A DNA stretch of 64,000 nt. It comes from Phascolomyces articulosus (lineage: Eukaryota; Mucoromycota; Mucoromycetes; Mucorales; Lichtheimiaceae). Shown piece after piece: positions 25,158-35,726 of the stretch. The notes beneath the pieces were generated by a model, which saw nothing but the letters and a program-made list of their open reading frames with translations, was not told where the DNA came from and ran no database searches. The stretch's first letter is position 1, and every line of letters begins with the position of its first letter. Made by a program: the position numbers and the translations under genes. The stretch is from NCBI GenBank assembly GCA_025677815.1, contig JAIXMP010000014.1, forward strand, positions 310,001 through 374,000. Reading direction: 5' to 3'.

Positions 25158-25482
25158 TATGATTTATATGTTATGTTGTAATAAGAAAAAATAGGAAATT
25201 ATATTATGGATCAAATAGAAGGAAATGCATTATACATTGATTATTGGTTTATAAAATCTGACTTTGGAAAAAAAATGGTTATTATTATTAGGTAAAGTTT
25301 TACCAAGTTAAAAAAGTATAGGTAGTTATATAAAAAGATGAAATACATGTGCTTTACCGTTATTTTTTTTATGAGAATGTAAAAGGAAGAGGAAAAGAAA
25401 ACCTAGTAGAATGAATGAGTATGTATTGAGAAAGAAGGGAGATAGGATAAAATGAGGGAGGAGGAAATGAAAAAAAGGATAT
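25158..25482. other. Intergenic: PEN-2 promoter and SUN gene 3' region
   Basis: 325 bp, A-rich, between two genes read leftwards. No distinct element seen apart from A and T runs. Confidence 0.6.
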
Positions 25483-27620
25483 TTAAAGAGGTTCCCCATG
25501 TACTCGTACTCGATAAAGACATGTATATGCCTCCAAACCCCAATTAGAAATGACTCTTACAATCACAGCTTCAAATAATCCACTGTGACCTTCTTCTTCA
25601 TCTTGATTGACCTCTTTTTCCTTCTTCTCGTGACTATTTACAACATTAAAAGTTTGAATGGATCGCCCTGTTTGAATATCATAACGAAAAGTGCCCAAAT
25701 GTTTTGCATTTGTATCATTCGTATTGTGCTGATGCCACGGCCATTGAATTGATGTAAAAAAAGGGACCTGTACTTTTCGTAAACCCCATATTTCAAAGTC
25801 TTTGGGAGCACTGGTCATATTAACCATTTGATCTTTGGTAGGGTATTCCATGGTAATACTCTTGATATCAATGGGTTGACTCAAAACTATACTTAATGTA
25901 CCATTCGATCCATCCATAGGCCAGCATTGTCCAACATGCGTATCCGGTAAAAGGGCAATCAAGGGGGAAGCACGATAAGTACCTGGATGAATACCCAAAG
26001 CACGAGCAACAGCTGCTTTCCATGGATGTTTTTTACTAGGTGTATATGTCGTGGATGTCATTTTTGGAATAACACGAGCACCTCGTGTAGCCAATGCAAA
26101 ATCAGCCACTTGTTGAAGTAAACTATCATGTTGGTCCGTTTGCTGTTGATTTTGTTGTTGCTGCTTATCAAGATAATACTGTTGCTGTTGTCGTTGGTAT
26201 TTTTCATCACCAAGTTGTTTTTCTTGAAGTTCGGTACGTTGGACATAATGGTCATTTAAATAAGCTTGCAAGTTACTGATAAAGTCACCATTTTTAGTGG
26301 ATGGAATAATACTTGAAAGTATCCGTTCCACAGCTTCACGAATGGTATCTGTCGTCTGTTCAGTCGTGGGTATATCACCCACACTACCGTAATGTTGATC
26401 TCCTGGAGTGTTACTCGTCATAGGTGGTGGCTGTCGGGGTGATGAAGGGGTTGATGGCATCATTGGATGGTTACCATTAATCAAACCATGGACTGACTCA
26501 TAAAATTTACCATATTTAATCACTGTGTTCGATTCATGCGAATAACAAAATGCTGTATAAAATAGCCACAAATAGACAAGAACAGCGATAAATTGAAACA
26601 CGGGTTGGGATTGCTGCCGTCGATTAAACATGCGTACTTCTCGAAGTTCTCGCATAAAACCTAATTTGTGAAGTATCCATAATACCGAATTGACGAAAAG
26701 AACACACGTTGCTGAATCCAGAAATGCTGCCATAGAAAGTAATGTTTCTTTAATCGAATAAACAATAAAGAATAATCCAAATACTGTTTTTTCGTAAATG
26801 ATTTCTCCCAAAGGTAAAATAAATGGCCATAAAATCCCATCTATACGACGATGATCTCCACGATTCCTTAAACTGTTGATATGGCGTCGATTTCTGTGAT
26901 TATTATGTCTACTATTATTATTGCTGTTATTGTCGGTGCTGTCGATCGATTCATCGGTGCTATTGCTGTACACGAATCTATCCTCTTCAGGGTTTTCCAA
27001 ATTGTATTGTTGTAGTAAATCATTTTCATCCAGTTGATTTGCTAAAGTATCCAATTCTTCTAATGGATCAGTGTCGCTGATCTCTTGTTCATCATAGTCG
27101 TCGTTCTGAAACCAAGATTCGTCTTTGTCTTGTAATATTGGTGATCCTATATCCATAAATTCGTCTTGTGTTGTTGTCCCTAATAAGAAAAAAAAATTCA
27201 AAACCTTGTTGATATTTTTTTTCTATATGATAAAAAAAAACCTCGGGCCAGTTTTCATTCTCTCTTTTCTCTCTTTTTTCCTCTCCACCCTTTTTTTCGT
27301 TATCACTATAAAAAATTACACTCCTCATTGTATTTACTTGAAATAGATTCAGTTAATGAGCTTGGTACAGCACTTAACGTAACCCGAGAATGCTGTTTTT
27401 CTATCCGTGGAGATGTAAGTCGTCTTGCTTCAGCAAAAGAAGCGGCCATATTTAAGGACGTGTCACGATAACGATGGTCAAAGGAACGCTCTCTTTGTCG
27501 TTGCCATTGTGCATGTCGTTTATGTATGGATTGTGTTGGGCTACTATAAGGATCACGTTCTTCTTCTTCCTCCTCTTCTTGTATTGATTGTCGACGTCTA
27601 GGTGTTGTCATGAATTCCAT
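25483..27620 (-). CDS. SUN (Sad1/UNC-84) domain nuclear-envelope protein
   Basis: Two exons (27338-27620 and 25483-27179) join in frame to 659 residues. SUN proteins span the inner nuclear membrane and bind KASH proteins, linking nucleus and cytoskeleton. The N-terminus is a charged, disordered nucleoplasmic region with a run of Glu and many Arg, followed by an Asp/Glu/Asn-rich stretch. Hydrophobic segments appear around 'VFGLFFIVYSI' and 'FQFIAVLVYLWLFYTAF', consistent with membrane insertion. A Gln-rich segment follows that could be a coiled coil. The C-terminal ~190 residues form the SUN domain, including 'HVGQCWPMDGSNGTLSIVLS', 'APKDFEIWGL' and the ending 'YTCLYRVRVHGEPL'. The gene is divergent from the mitochondrial protein gene at 27802 and upstream of PEN-2. 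The assignment rests on the C-terminal domain. Confidence 0.9.
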
Positions 27621-27801
27621 CGTTTTTTTTTCAAAGAAGTTAAAAAAAAGGCACTAAAAAAAGTAAGGGGACAGACCCAGTAACACCAAGTTCTCTATTA
27701 AACCCTATCGTTGTGACTTACGGATTTTTTCAAAAATAAAATTCATTGTCTTCTTCTTCACCCCAAACCTTAATTTTTCAGCACACATAAATATTATTAT
27801 T
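27621..27801. promoter_or_regulatory. Short bidirectional promoter region
   Basis: Only 181 bp separate the divergent start codons of the SUN gene and the mitochondrial protein gene, so both promoters must lie within it. A-rich and T-rich runs are present. No specific factor site recognised. Confidence 0.6.
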
Positions 27802-28694
27802 ATGACAAGTTTATTAAAGAGTTCATTGGGTAGACGTGCCTTTTCACCCATCACACGCACCACTTTTTTTCAACTTCGACATAAAAGCACAGCCCATGCT
27901 AGTGAGTTACTTTTTACTTTTTCTTTTGTTTCATGTGCCATGCGCTTCTGTTTTCTACAATATTCATGCTACCAACAAAAGTGAGAAAGAGGACGAGAAA
28001 AAAAAAAAAAAAGAAAAAAGGTTCACAATTCCATTAACAATAATGCCAATAGCATTCCCATATTTACATTTTCATCCAACTGCCAATGCACCACGATCTG
28101 ATTTAAAGTATGCTGTATCCTATTTATCCTCCAAGGATACTGAAACACCTCAAGGAGAACTTATTATTGGTTGGACACCCAACAATACCGATATCGAATA
28201 TACAACATTTATGGATAATGCATCCTTTGTGGATTTCTTAACGCGTGTATTAAAGGAAAATGTACATAAAGTAAACGATCCCATCCTTAAAAGTCTTGCA
28301 GAATGGCAAAAAGAAGGGTAAACAATTCAAGATATTTGTGTAGATGCTTCTTTTTTTTACAAATGAAAATGGATCAAAAGGATGATGGGGAAAGATACCA
28401 TTTTTTTTTGGATATATACAAAAAGAACTAAAGAAATACAATGGATGGGGAACTTTGTAATTTAGATGGTTACATATTGGTGACGAACGTAATCCACCAC
28501 CATGGGGACGTATTCCATTCCCAGAGGATATTATTGGAAGTGTTCTTGTTCAAAATGGTATTATCCAACCTGATACATATCAAGCCATGCCAACCCATCG
28601 TTTAGCTACTTCCAGTGGTTTTATGCAATTATCTGAACCGTTGACTCAATGTTTGGTTCAAGAAGCTAAGCGTGTAGCAACAAAACAAAATTAA
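27802..28694 (+). CDS. Conserved fungal mitochondrial protein of unknown function
   Basis: Three exons (27802-27901, 28053-28317, 28466-28694) join to 197 residues. The first ~33 residues are rich in Arg, Ser and Thr without acidic residues ('MTSLLKSSLGRRAFSPITRT'), typical of a mitochondrial targeting peptide. The body carries 'GELIIGWTPNNTDIEY', and the C-terminal third carries 'WLHIGDERNPPPWGRIPFP' followed by 'EDIIGSVLVQNG'. I recall similar ends in hypothetical proteins of other fungi but know no assigned activity. Start chosen because it provides the presequence. The last intron has a GTAAAC donor. The upstream flank is the short promoter shared with the SUN gene. Confidence 0.75.
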
Positions 28695-28831
28695 TTATAA
28701 TAATAAACTACAATTTATCATTTTAGAAGTTTTTGTTTATATACCATTGTTAGTATTCATATAGACAGACCATAATAAAAATGAATGTTATATATAACCT
28801 AAATGTGTAATAATAATAACCAAATGCGTAA

Positions 28832-28850
28832 TAATAACGCGCTGTTATTA
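28832..28850. promoter_or_regulatory. TAATAAC-GCGCT-GTTATTA palindrome with ACGCGC core, upstream of RPA32
   Basis: Perfect 7-bp arms (28832-28838, 28844-28850) surround an ACGCGC word, ~122-140 bp upstream of the RPA32 start. ACGCG is the core of fungal MBF and E2F-like sites of S-phase genes; the function here is inference. Confidence 0.45.
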
Positions 28851-28971
28851 AATCGAACGTGTCCATAATTTTCGTGTTCAAAAAAATTAAAATAAAATTC
28901 AGGTGCAGACTGAAAACTCTCAAAGACGTGTCTCTTAAACTTGTAAAAAAAAAAAAAAAAACGAAAGCATA

Positions 28972-30259
28972 ATGGACGGTGGTAAATATCAACTCGTTTT
29001 TTTTAATTGACCTATTGAACGTTATCCATCTGAAATATTCATTAATGATTTCAATGCAAAGGTTTCTTTAATAATAATAATGATTCTTCCTTTAACTCTG
29101 GAGGTGGTGGCAACTCTTCAGGACGGGTAAAAAAAACTTTTCCATTTTTTACGCAGCAACACCAAACAACCGTATATACAGACAATGTTGATAGATCTTA
29201 CATCTTAACATATTCGCAAATACATATATACTCTTATAGAAACCCATGGGTGAACAAACTTTAAGACCTGTTACATTGAAACAGCTTGGCAATTGTCAAA
29301 TCACTCAAGAAGGCACATTTCGAATCGATAATGCTGATGTCACTCAGGTTTGTTTTTCTTTTTTCTTTTTTTGCGAAAACGCGTCTTTTTTTTAAACAAC
29401 TAGGCTGGAACTGAATGGAATGAGAAGAAAAGGACGGGATGATATTAAGAAAAGGGTTCTAAAAATCAAATTATAATGAAAATTATAGATTACATTTGTT
29501 GGTGTTATTCGTGGTATTACTGAATTATCCACCAACATACAGTATAAAATTGAAGATGGTACAGGTCAAGTCGATGTTCGACACTGGATTGATCAAACAG
29601 AAACAGCTGAAGATGCACAAAAACGAGCCGACTTAGTGTAAGTGTACCTTATATAATAGTTTATTGGATGGATATGTTATCATAGAATGATCTATTACGA
29701 AAAAAAAAAAAGCTTATTCATTTTTCAATCCATATAGTGAAGATTTATATGTTCGTGTATTTGGTCGGCTCAACAACTTTAACAATCGAGTGAGTGTTGT
29801 TGCACATAATATTCGACCAATCAAAGATTTCAATGAAATAAATTACCATTTTATTGACACCACTTTAACTCACGTCAAGTTTACAAACACTGTAAGTGCT
29901 CGTTTTTTAATTTATAAATATTTGTGGTGATGGTTTTATTTTTCATAAAATTCACTATTTGGTTGGCATTCATTATTATTTTCCAGGAAGGCGCTGGTAA
30001 CAGTGATGATGCCATGATGATTGATTCTGGTGCTGGTGCTCCAAGTGCTCTTGGTAATGCGCTTCATGATAAAATCATTGATATCATCAAGGAATATCAC
30101 GAATTAGAGGAAGGTGCTAGCGTTCATCAAATTATTTCTCGATTGGGCAATTCTGTCAATGAAACGGATATCCGAAACTCCATCGAATATCTTATCAATG
30201 AAGGTCATTGCTACACAACCGTTGATGATGAACATATCAAATCAACTGAAGCCTTCTAA
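28972..30259 (+). CDS. RPA2: Replication protein A 32-kDa subunit (RPA2)
   Basis: RPA32 is the middle subunit of the single-stranded-DNA-binding trimer used in replication, repair and recombination. Six exons (28972-28981, 29062-29126, 29240-29347, 29489-29637, 29738-29891, 29987-30259) splice to 252 residues, close to the usual ~270. The first exon encodes only MDG plus one base. A short Asn/Ser/Gly-rich tail precedes 'RPVTLKQLGNCQ'. The OB fold follows, with 'VTQITFVGVIRGITELSTNI', 'DGTGQVDVRHWID' and 'EDLYVRVFGRLNNF'. The C-terminal winged helix ends 'YLINEGHCYTTVDDEHIKST', very like the animal end. An acidic linker joins the two domains. The promoter has an ACGCGC palindrome. Confidence 0.95.
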
Positions 30260-32448
30260 AGAACATGACATGGCAAGAAAGAAACACCCTCTGAGACACA
30301 TATCCCTCCTTCCCCTTTCCCTCCTTTTCTTCTACAAAAACATATACGTCCCTCTTCTTATACACTCAACATCCGCAAACAAAAAATAACAATACATCCA
30401 ATGCATTTCTATATTCCAGGTTTTTTTTAATTGTATGACTATAAAAAAATACGATTTTGCTATATGCACACTTTTTATTATTATGGTTTTGAGATTGGAT
30501 CCATTGGAAGAATAGTACCTGTATATTTTTTTACTTCATAAAATTGGTACTGTACATGCTATTAAAAAAATGAAGCCGCCAATGTACGCTGATGTCCTCG
30601 TTTGATCCAGCTGAAAATAAAAAAGAAATGACTTTTATACCAAAAGAAAAGTATTTCAAGGCGCATTTCCAGACTTTCTTATCCTTCAAAGTTATTCCAA
30701 ATGTTTAAATTACATTTTTTTTTGCCTAAGTGATAATACTGAACCCTCCCAGCCAAAAGCTCTAGAATCATTACATCGATTTCAGTATTCTTAATTCGTC
30801 TCCTTCCAAAATTAGAAGTGTTCCGAGTTCAATCAGCCAATCGTTTTGGCGGAGAAGATCCAATATTTACCAAAAAAAAAAAAAAAAAAAAAGTAGATCA
30901 TCTTTATATACAAATGTGCTCAGGTCATAGTTTGATACTCCTTATGTTCTTAGATAGTTGACGCTTGCATAGGTTTATATATCGTTATACACAATTCACT
31001 TATATATGGGCTAATTTATTTGATTGATAAAAAACCCTTCAAAAATGATCTTCGTACACCATGATTCATAAGATTTATTACGTACAGGTCATATAAGTAG
31101 GATTTTCATGCTTGCTGCATAACAAAGATGCGTAGAATAATTATATACAGTTTGCTAGTATGTACGTAATTTTTTTAAAAGATTTTTTTAGTTTCAAAAC
31201 CCATATTATTTTTCGAGTGTAAAACTGAAAAATACAAACGAAACCTTCATCGTCAAATGCGGTTGAAGGGCCCATAGCTTCATTTTTAAAATTGAACCTC
31301 AACTTTATGCTGTATCTACTAAAGTAACTCTGCCTTTTTATTTACCGTGTGTTTCATTTCTTAAACAAAATAGTGGGCTAAGTAATACATAAAAATCATT
31401 ACTTCCATTACTTTCGCGTTTACGTGCACGTAGGAATAATAACTTTAAATATTAATACAAAAGATAAAATATATATAAAAGAAGCTTTTTTACATTACAA
31501 AAATCACAACTTTTTTCATTTAATTACTCTCTTTCTCTCCTCAGTGTCAGTTTTTATTTTTTTTAAAAAAAATAGATTCCATAGAATGACTCTATAAACA
31601 TAGTTGATCACTTTTAGACTTTTTTTATGTACTAATTTAAGGAACACGTATTATTCTACAAAGTTCATTTATTTCTTATTTCATCCAACCATGGTTCAAG
31701 TTTCTTCTTTTCAAACTATTTTGTATTCTACAGACACCATTGCCATTACTATGGTGAGTGGTGGTTATTCTCAAAAAGTTGGTTAGCGTAGTACCTCCAT
31801 AGGTTGTGATTCTTTTAAAGAATGTGATCATAGCCAGAATATTGACATTGCTTTTTAAGCAAGTATAAAGTTTATTCCAAGTATAAAGTTTATTCCATGT
31901 TCTTTTTTTTCATACTTTAATATCATTCTTTTATAAGTAAACTTATACCATTCAAGATACTAATAAAGTACATGGGAATGCTAATTAAAATGTCTCGTTA
32001 TTATCTATTTTTGATCGTTTAAATGTGTAGATATTTATATGGCATATGGTGATATTTGTAGGAAATTTAAGATCAATTTAATATTCAATAGTCTAGAGGA
32101 AGTGGACCTTTATATACATGAAAGAAAATGACTGGGTTAAAGATGTCTATATCAACATGATAAAGTATAATGACAGAGGGGTATACTTTAACAGCGTAAC
32201 AGTAGATAAAATCCTGGCACAGAGAATGTAAAAGCGGGGAAAACAAACAACATTTCACATATATGATGAATTATATTTATGATGATTCAGTATAATAAAT
32301 GTATATATGTATATAACGAAAATCAAATGATAGATGGATGAAAAAATATATAAAGCGAATACTTTTTATATAATAAAAATAAATGAAACAAAAACATATA
32401 AAGATATATTTATAGACTGAAAAAAAATTATTATGGATGATTAATACA
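30260..32448. other. Intergenic region between RPA32 and the lipase gene (convergent)
   Basis: About 2.2 kb, with 3' ends of both flanking genes pointing in. No supported gene. A 34-codon minus frame ending 'WIKRGHQRTLAASFF' (30570-30675) and a 31-codon plus frame at 31691 look non-random but cannot be assigned. A run of 19 A lies near 30874. Confidence 0.5.
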
Positions 32449-35400
32449 TTATTGAGTCTTTTCCTGTGGCGTAGTTGTGGTGTGTTTTAAAGCTTGAGAT
32501 GCTACCACACTCTCCTTCTTTGTAGTATCCGAGGGCAAAACACCATTTTCTTGGGATGGACGACCTGAAGATCCGGTATCTTGTAACATCAATGCTTCAC
32601 GCGCTCGACGGAATGCAAGATCAAAATTCGTCGGTAAATGATCGAGAATAATAGATCGTCGAATAAAGATTTCGCTGGAGACACGCTTTGCATCGGTTCG
32701 TTCAATGACTATTCGGGTATCATCACGTGGTGCAGGATCCTATAAATTTTTGACATCGTGTGAATAAAAAGATAAATCCATATGATTTTTTAATTTTTAT
32801 TTGGAAACATAAAACTTACCACCCAGAATTGATACACTTTGCCAGCAACATAAAGCTAAGGTACACAATATATTATCCCAATTTAATAAATCAAATTAAT
32901 ATAAATATTCAATTCTATTCCCAAAGTAAAAAAGCCTTACCCGTGGATTATCCAATGATTCCAAACATCGACGTCGAGTTTCTCCAATACGAGTAAATGC
33001 ATCATCCCATTCTTTTCCTTCTGGCTTATCTGTCCATAATAATTGACTATATCCAAGATTTCGCGCTGCTTCGGCACTTGCAAGGACGAGTTCTTTGACG
33101 TCCATCATGGATCCATAACTTAATTTACTGACAACATCATCTGCAAATACAACCGATTGAATATAATCCTACACAACGTGATAACCACATACAAAAATCC
33201 ATAAATATATAAATAGGTACGGGTTTCTTTTGGTTTACTATTTGTGTTTCACAGGTTACCTGGTATTTTTCAGAGATATCAAGACTAAGACCACATGCTG
33301 GTGCATAACCAAAACATTGTAATTTGAATTCATCACATTCGTTGCCTCTAAATTCATCAATAAAATCTACAAGCATAATTGTCAAGATAGCGGCTGTTGC
33401 AGCACCAAGACTATGGCCCACAATATATAATGCATTGGTTGAATGTTCGTTACAATAAGCTACTAATTGGGGTGCAACGTGACGGAAAAACCAGGTAGCA
33501 GCCGACTAGAGGATGATAAATAAAAAAACACGCAGATCTTTTTTTGAGAGAGATATCTTGAATTATGTAAGCTTTTTTCATATCAACATACCTTCATGCC
33601 TTTATGTACAAGACCACCTCTCCAGGGTTCATATTCGCATACAAGATCCGTCATTGCATCAAAGGCACTCTATGAGATATAATTTATACAGAATTAAATC
33701 CATGGTTTAAGCATCCGTTCTTGCGTAATCCAATCGTTGTCACTGAAATAGCTCATCCAATCCGAAAAGCATATCTTACCATAGTACCACGGATACAAAG
33801 CACAATTGAATTGGTAGGCCTATCCAATGCAATAAAATAACTAGGTCGAAAAGCACCTGCTAATCGAAATTCATAAGCCAAAAGATCTTCTTTTGGAATA
33901 GACAAATATTCAATAATAGATAAAGCATCCGAATGATCCCGCATCGCATCCGACCAATATCCATTTCCTTTTCCAAAAAAGTTGAGCCCTTTCCAACCAT
34001 ACGAAGCAACAGAATATTTCCAAAAATAAGCAGGAAGTTCAATCTCGGATAAATCCTCAATGATATCCCATGTACGATCTCTTGGTAAACTGGCATAATA
34101 TTTTTCTAATACAGCAAATCCTGTTAAAATTTGAATGTTGGATAATTCAAACCCTTGACCCTAATGGTTTTTTTTTGTTAATCGATGATAAATAGAGGAT
34201 CCATATTTGTAACCAATTCCTACTCCTTTCTTCTTTTTATCCATTCTGTTTGAATTTGCTACATACAAAAGCAGCCAGTAATTTCAAAATGGCACGTAAA
34301 ACTTGATTGGTTTCCTTATTCGTCGTCCAAGAGCCAATCGCACTCAAAAGTGGGAATGGTTTTAGACTTCCTTCGTCATCAGCAAGTACATCTACAGTTG
34401 TCGTATGAGGTGGTTCTTTATGTTGTTCTTCTTCGGATGAGGGTGGTGAATCAGGTTCTTGTAAATCCAAACGACTATACGATGACGAGGATCGTTTATG
34501 GGATGAACTACGGCCAAGATTAAACCAAGAATATGAACCAGAAGAAGTGGATGTACTTTGTTTATTGGCAACTGTACTCGTACTTTTAGACTTTGTTTCT
34601 ACATTCTTTTTCTTTTTTTGTTGTAAATCTGCTGTAGAATGAAGTCGTAATTGCTTTAATCCAAGATCACCTTCCTCTTCCGTCTCACTTTCATCTGGAA
34701 AATCCAACCCATCCTCCAACAAAGGTTTTGCTGTTTCTCTATCTTGTTCGCCATTATTTTCTTCATATTTTCGGAAACTAATGGCGGTTGCTTCACGTTG
34801 TTGTTTAATATGTCGTCGGAATTCAACTGCTAATTGATCATCTGACACTTCTGTATTGGATTTTGTTGTCGTATTGTTTTTGATGGATCGTAAATTTTCT
34901 CTTATGGCCCTATCTCCATTAATTCCATTCTGATCATGCTGCATGTAACCATTTGTTGTTGTTGATATAGACTTTCCATCCCCATTTGTTGCTGATGATG
35001 ATATACTATCTCCTCCTTCTGATTCTTGGTATATATAGGAAATCATGGCTTGTAATGCACCTACATTGGATGCCATGGTTTTCACTCGTCCAACACGAGA
35101 ACTTGCTCCTGTGGACAATTGCTTTTCCCATACTTCATAATAGTTGGTAAAAGTAGGTGGCATGCCACGAAGGTTTCGTAATCTGACTTCAGCTCTTCCA
35201 ACATGTTTATCCGGTAATAACATATAAGAGTCGTATAAATCCATTTGAACCGTATTAAATAACTGCGCATGAAATGTGACTGTAAACTCGAAACTTTCGT
35301 GCCAACGTCCTTGAGAGAATTCTGAAACAGACGTTTGAAACGTTTGTTCTATTTATTATTTGAATAAAAAGAAGTACTAGTTAATATACAATAGGTTTTT

Positions 35401-35726
35401 TTTGCGTTACATATACATAATCACGATGATACTCCTTCTGGCTTGTTCTTTTGTAATAAACCCCCCCCTAGATCATTCATTTACCTCCCATTGTAATAAT
35501 AACATAAGGTCGTTTGACGGGTATATTTAAATAACAATTATGTATTTGAATCTATTATTTTATAACCATGCCAGTTTAGATTCCCCGATCGTCGTGTCTT
35601 TTTTTTGTGGGGTAAATCAACATAAAAAAAAAAGTTAGATATTATTACCCTTAACTTTCCAGGTATAGGGGTTACTGGATAAGACGCCACGGAATGAAAT
35701 GATGGCGATGTTGGTGATTTTGACAT
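32449..35726 (-). CDS. C2-domain class-3 lipase, sn1-specific diacylglycerol-lipase-like
   Basis: Class-3 lipases of the DAGL group release fatty acid from diacylglycerol at membranes. Nine exons (35649-35726, 35485-35551, 34267-35348, 33780-34160, 33592-33669, 33505-33260, 33168-32941, 32855-32820, 32739-32449) are in phase and encode 828 residues. An N-terminal C2 domain (about residues 23-120) reads 'KRPYVIITMG', 'WHESFEFTVTFHAQLFNTVQ' and 'KHVGRAEVRLRNL'. A long Ser/Gln/Glu-rich, probably disordered region (about 140-385) precedes the lipase fold. The nucleophile lies in 'IVGHSLGAATA' (Ser ~594). Likely partners are Asp ~654/655 in 'FADDVV' and His ~766 in 'LDHLPTNFDLAF'. The four N-terminal membrane helices of animal DAGL are missing, so membrane contact may rely on the C2 domain. 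Substrate is inferred from family only. Confidence 0.85.

Noticed and set aside
30570..30675. 34-codon minus frame ending 'WIKRGHQRTLAASFF'
   Set aside because: Too short and without a supported upstream exon; could be the tail of a small membrane protein but cannot be shown.
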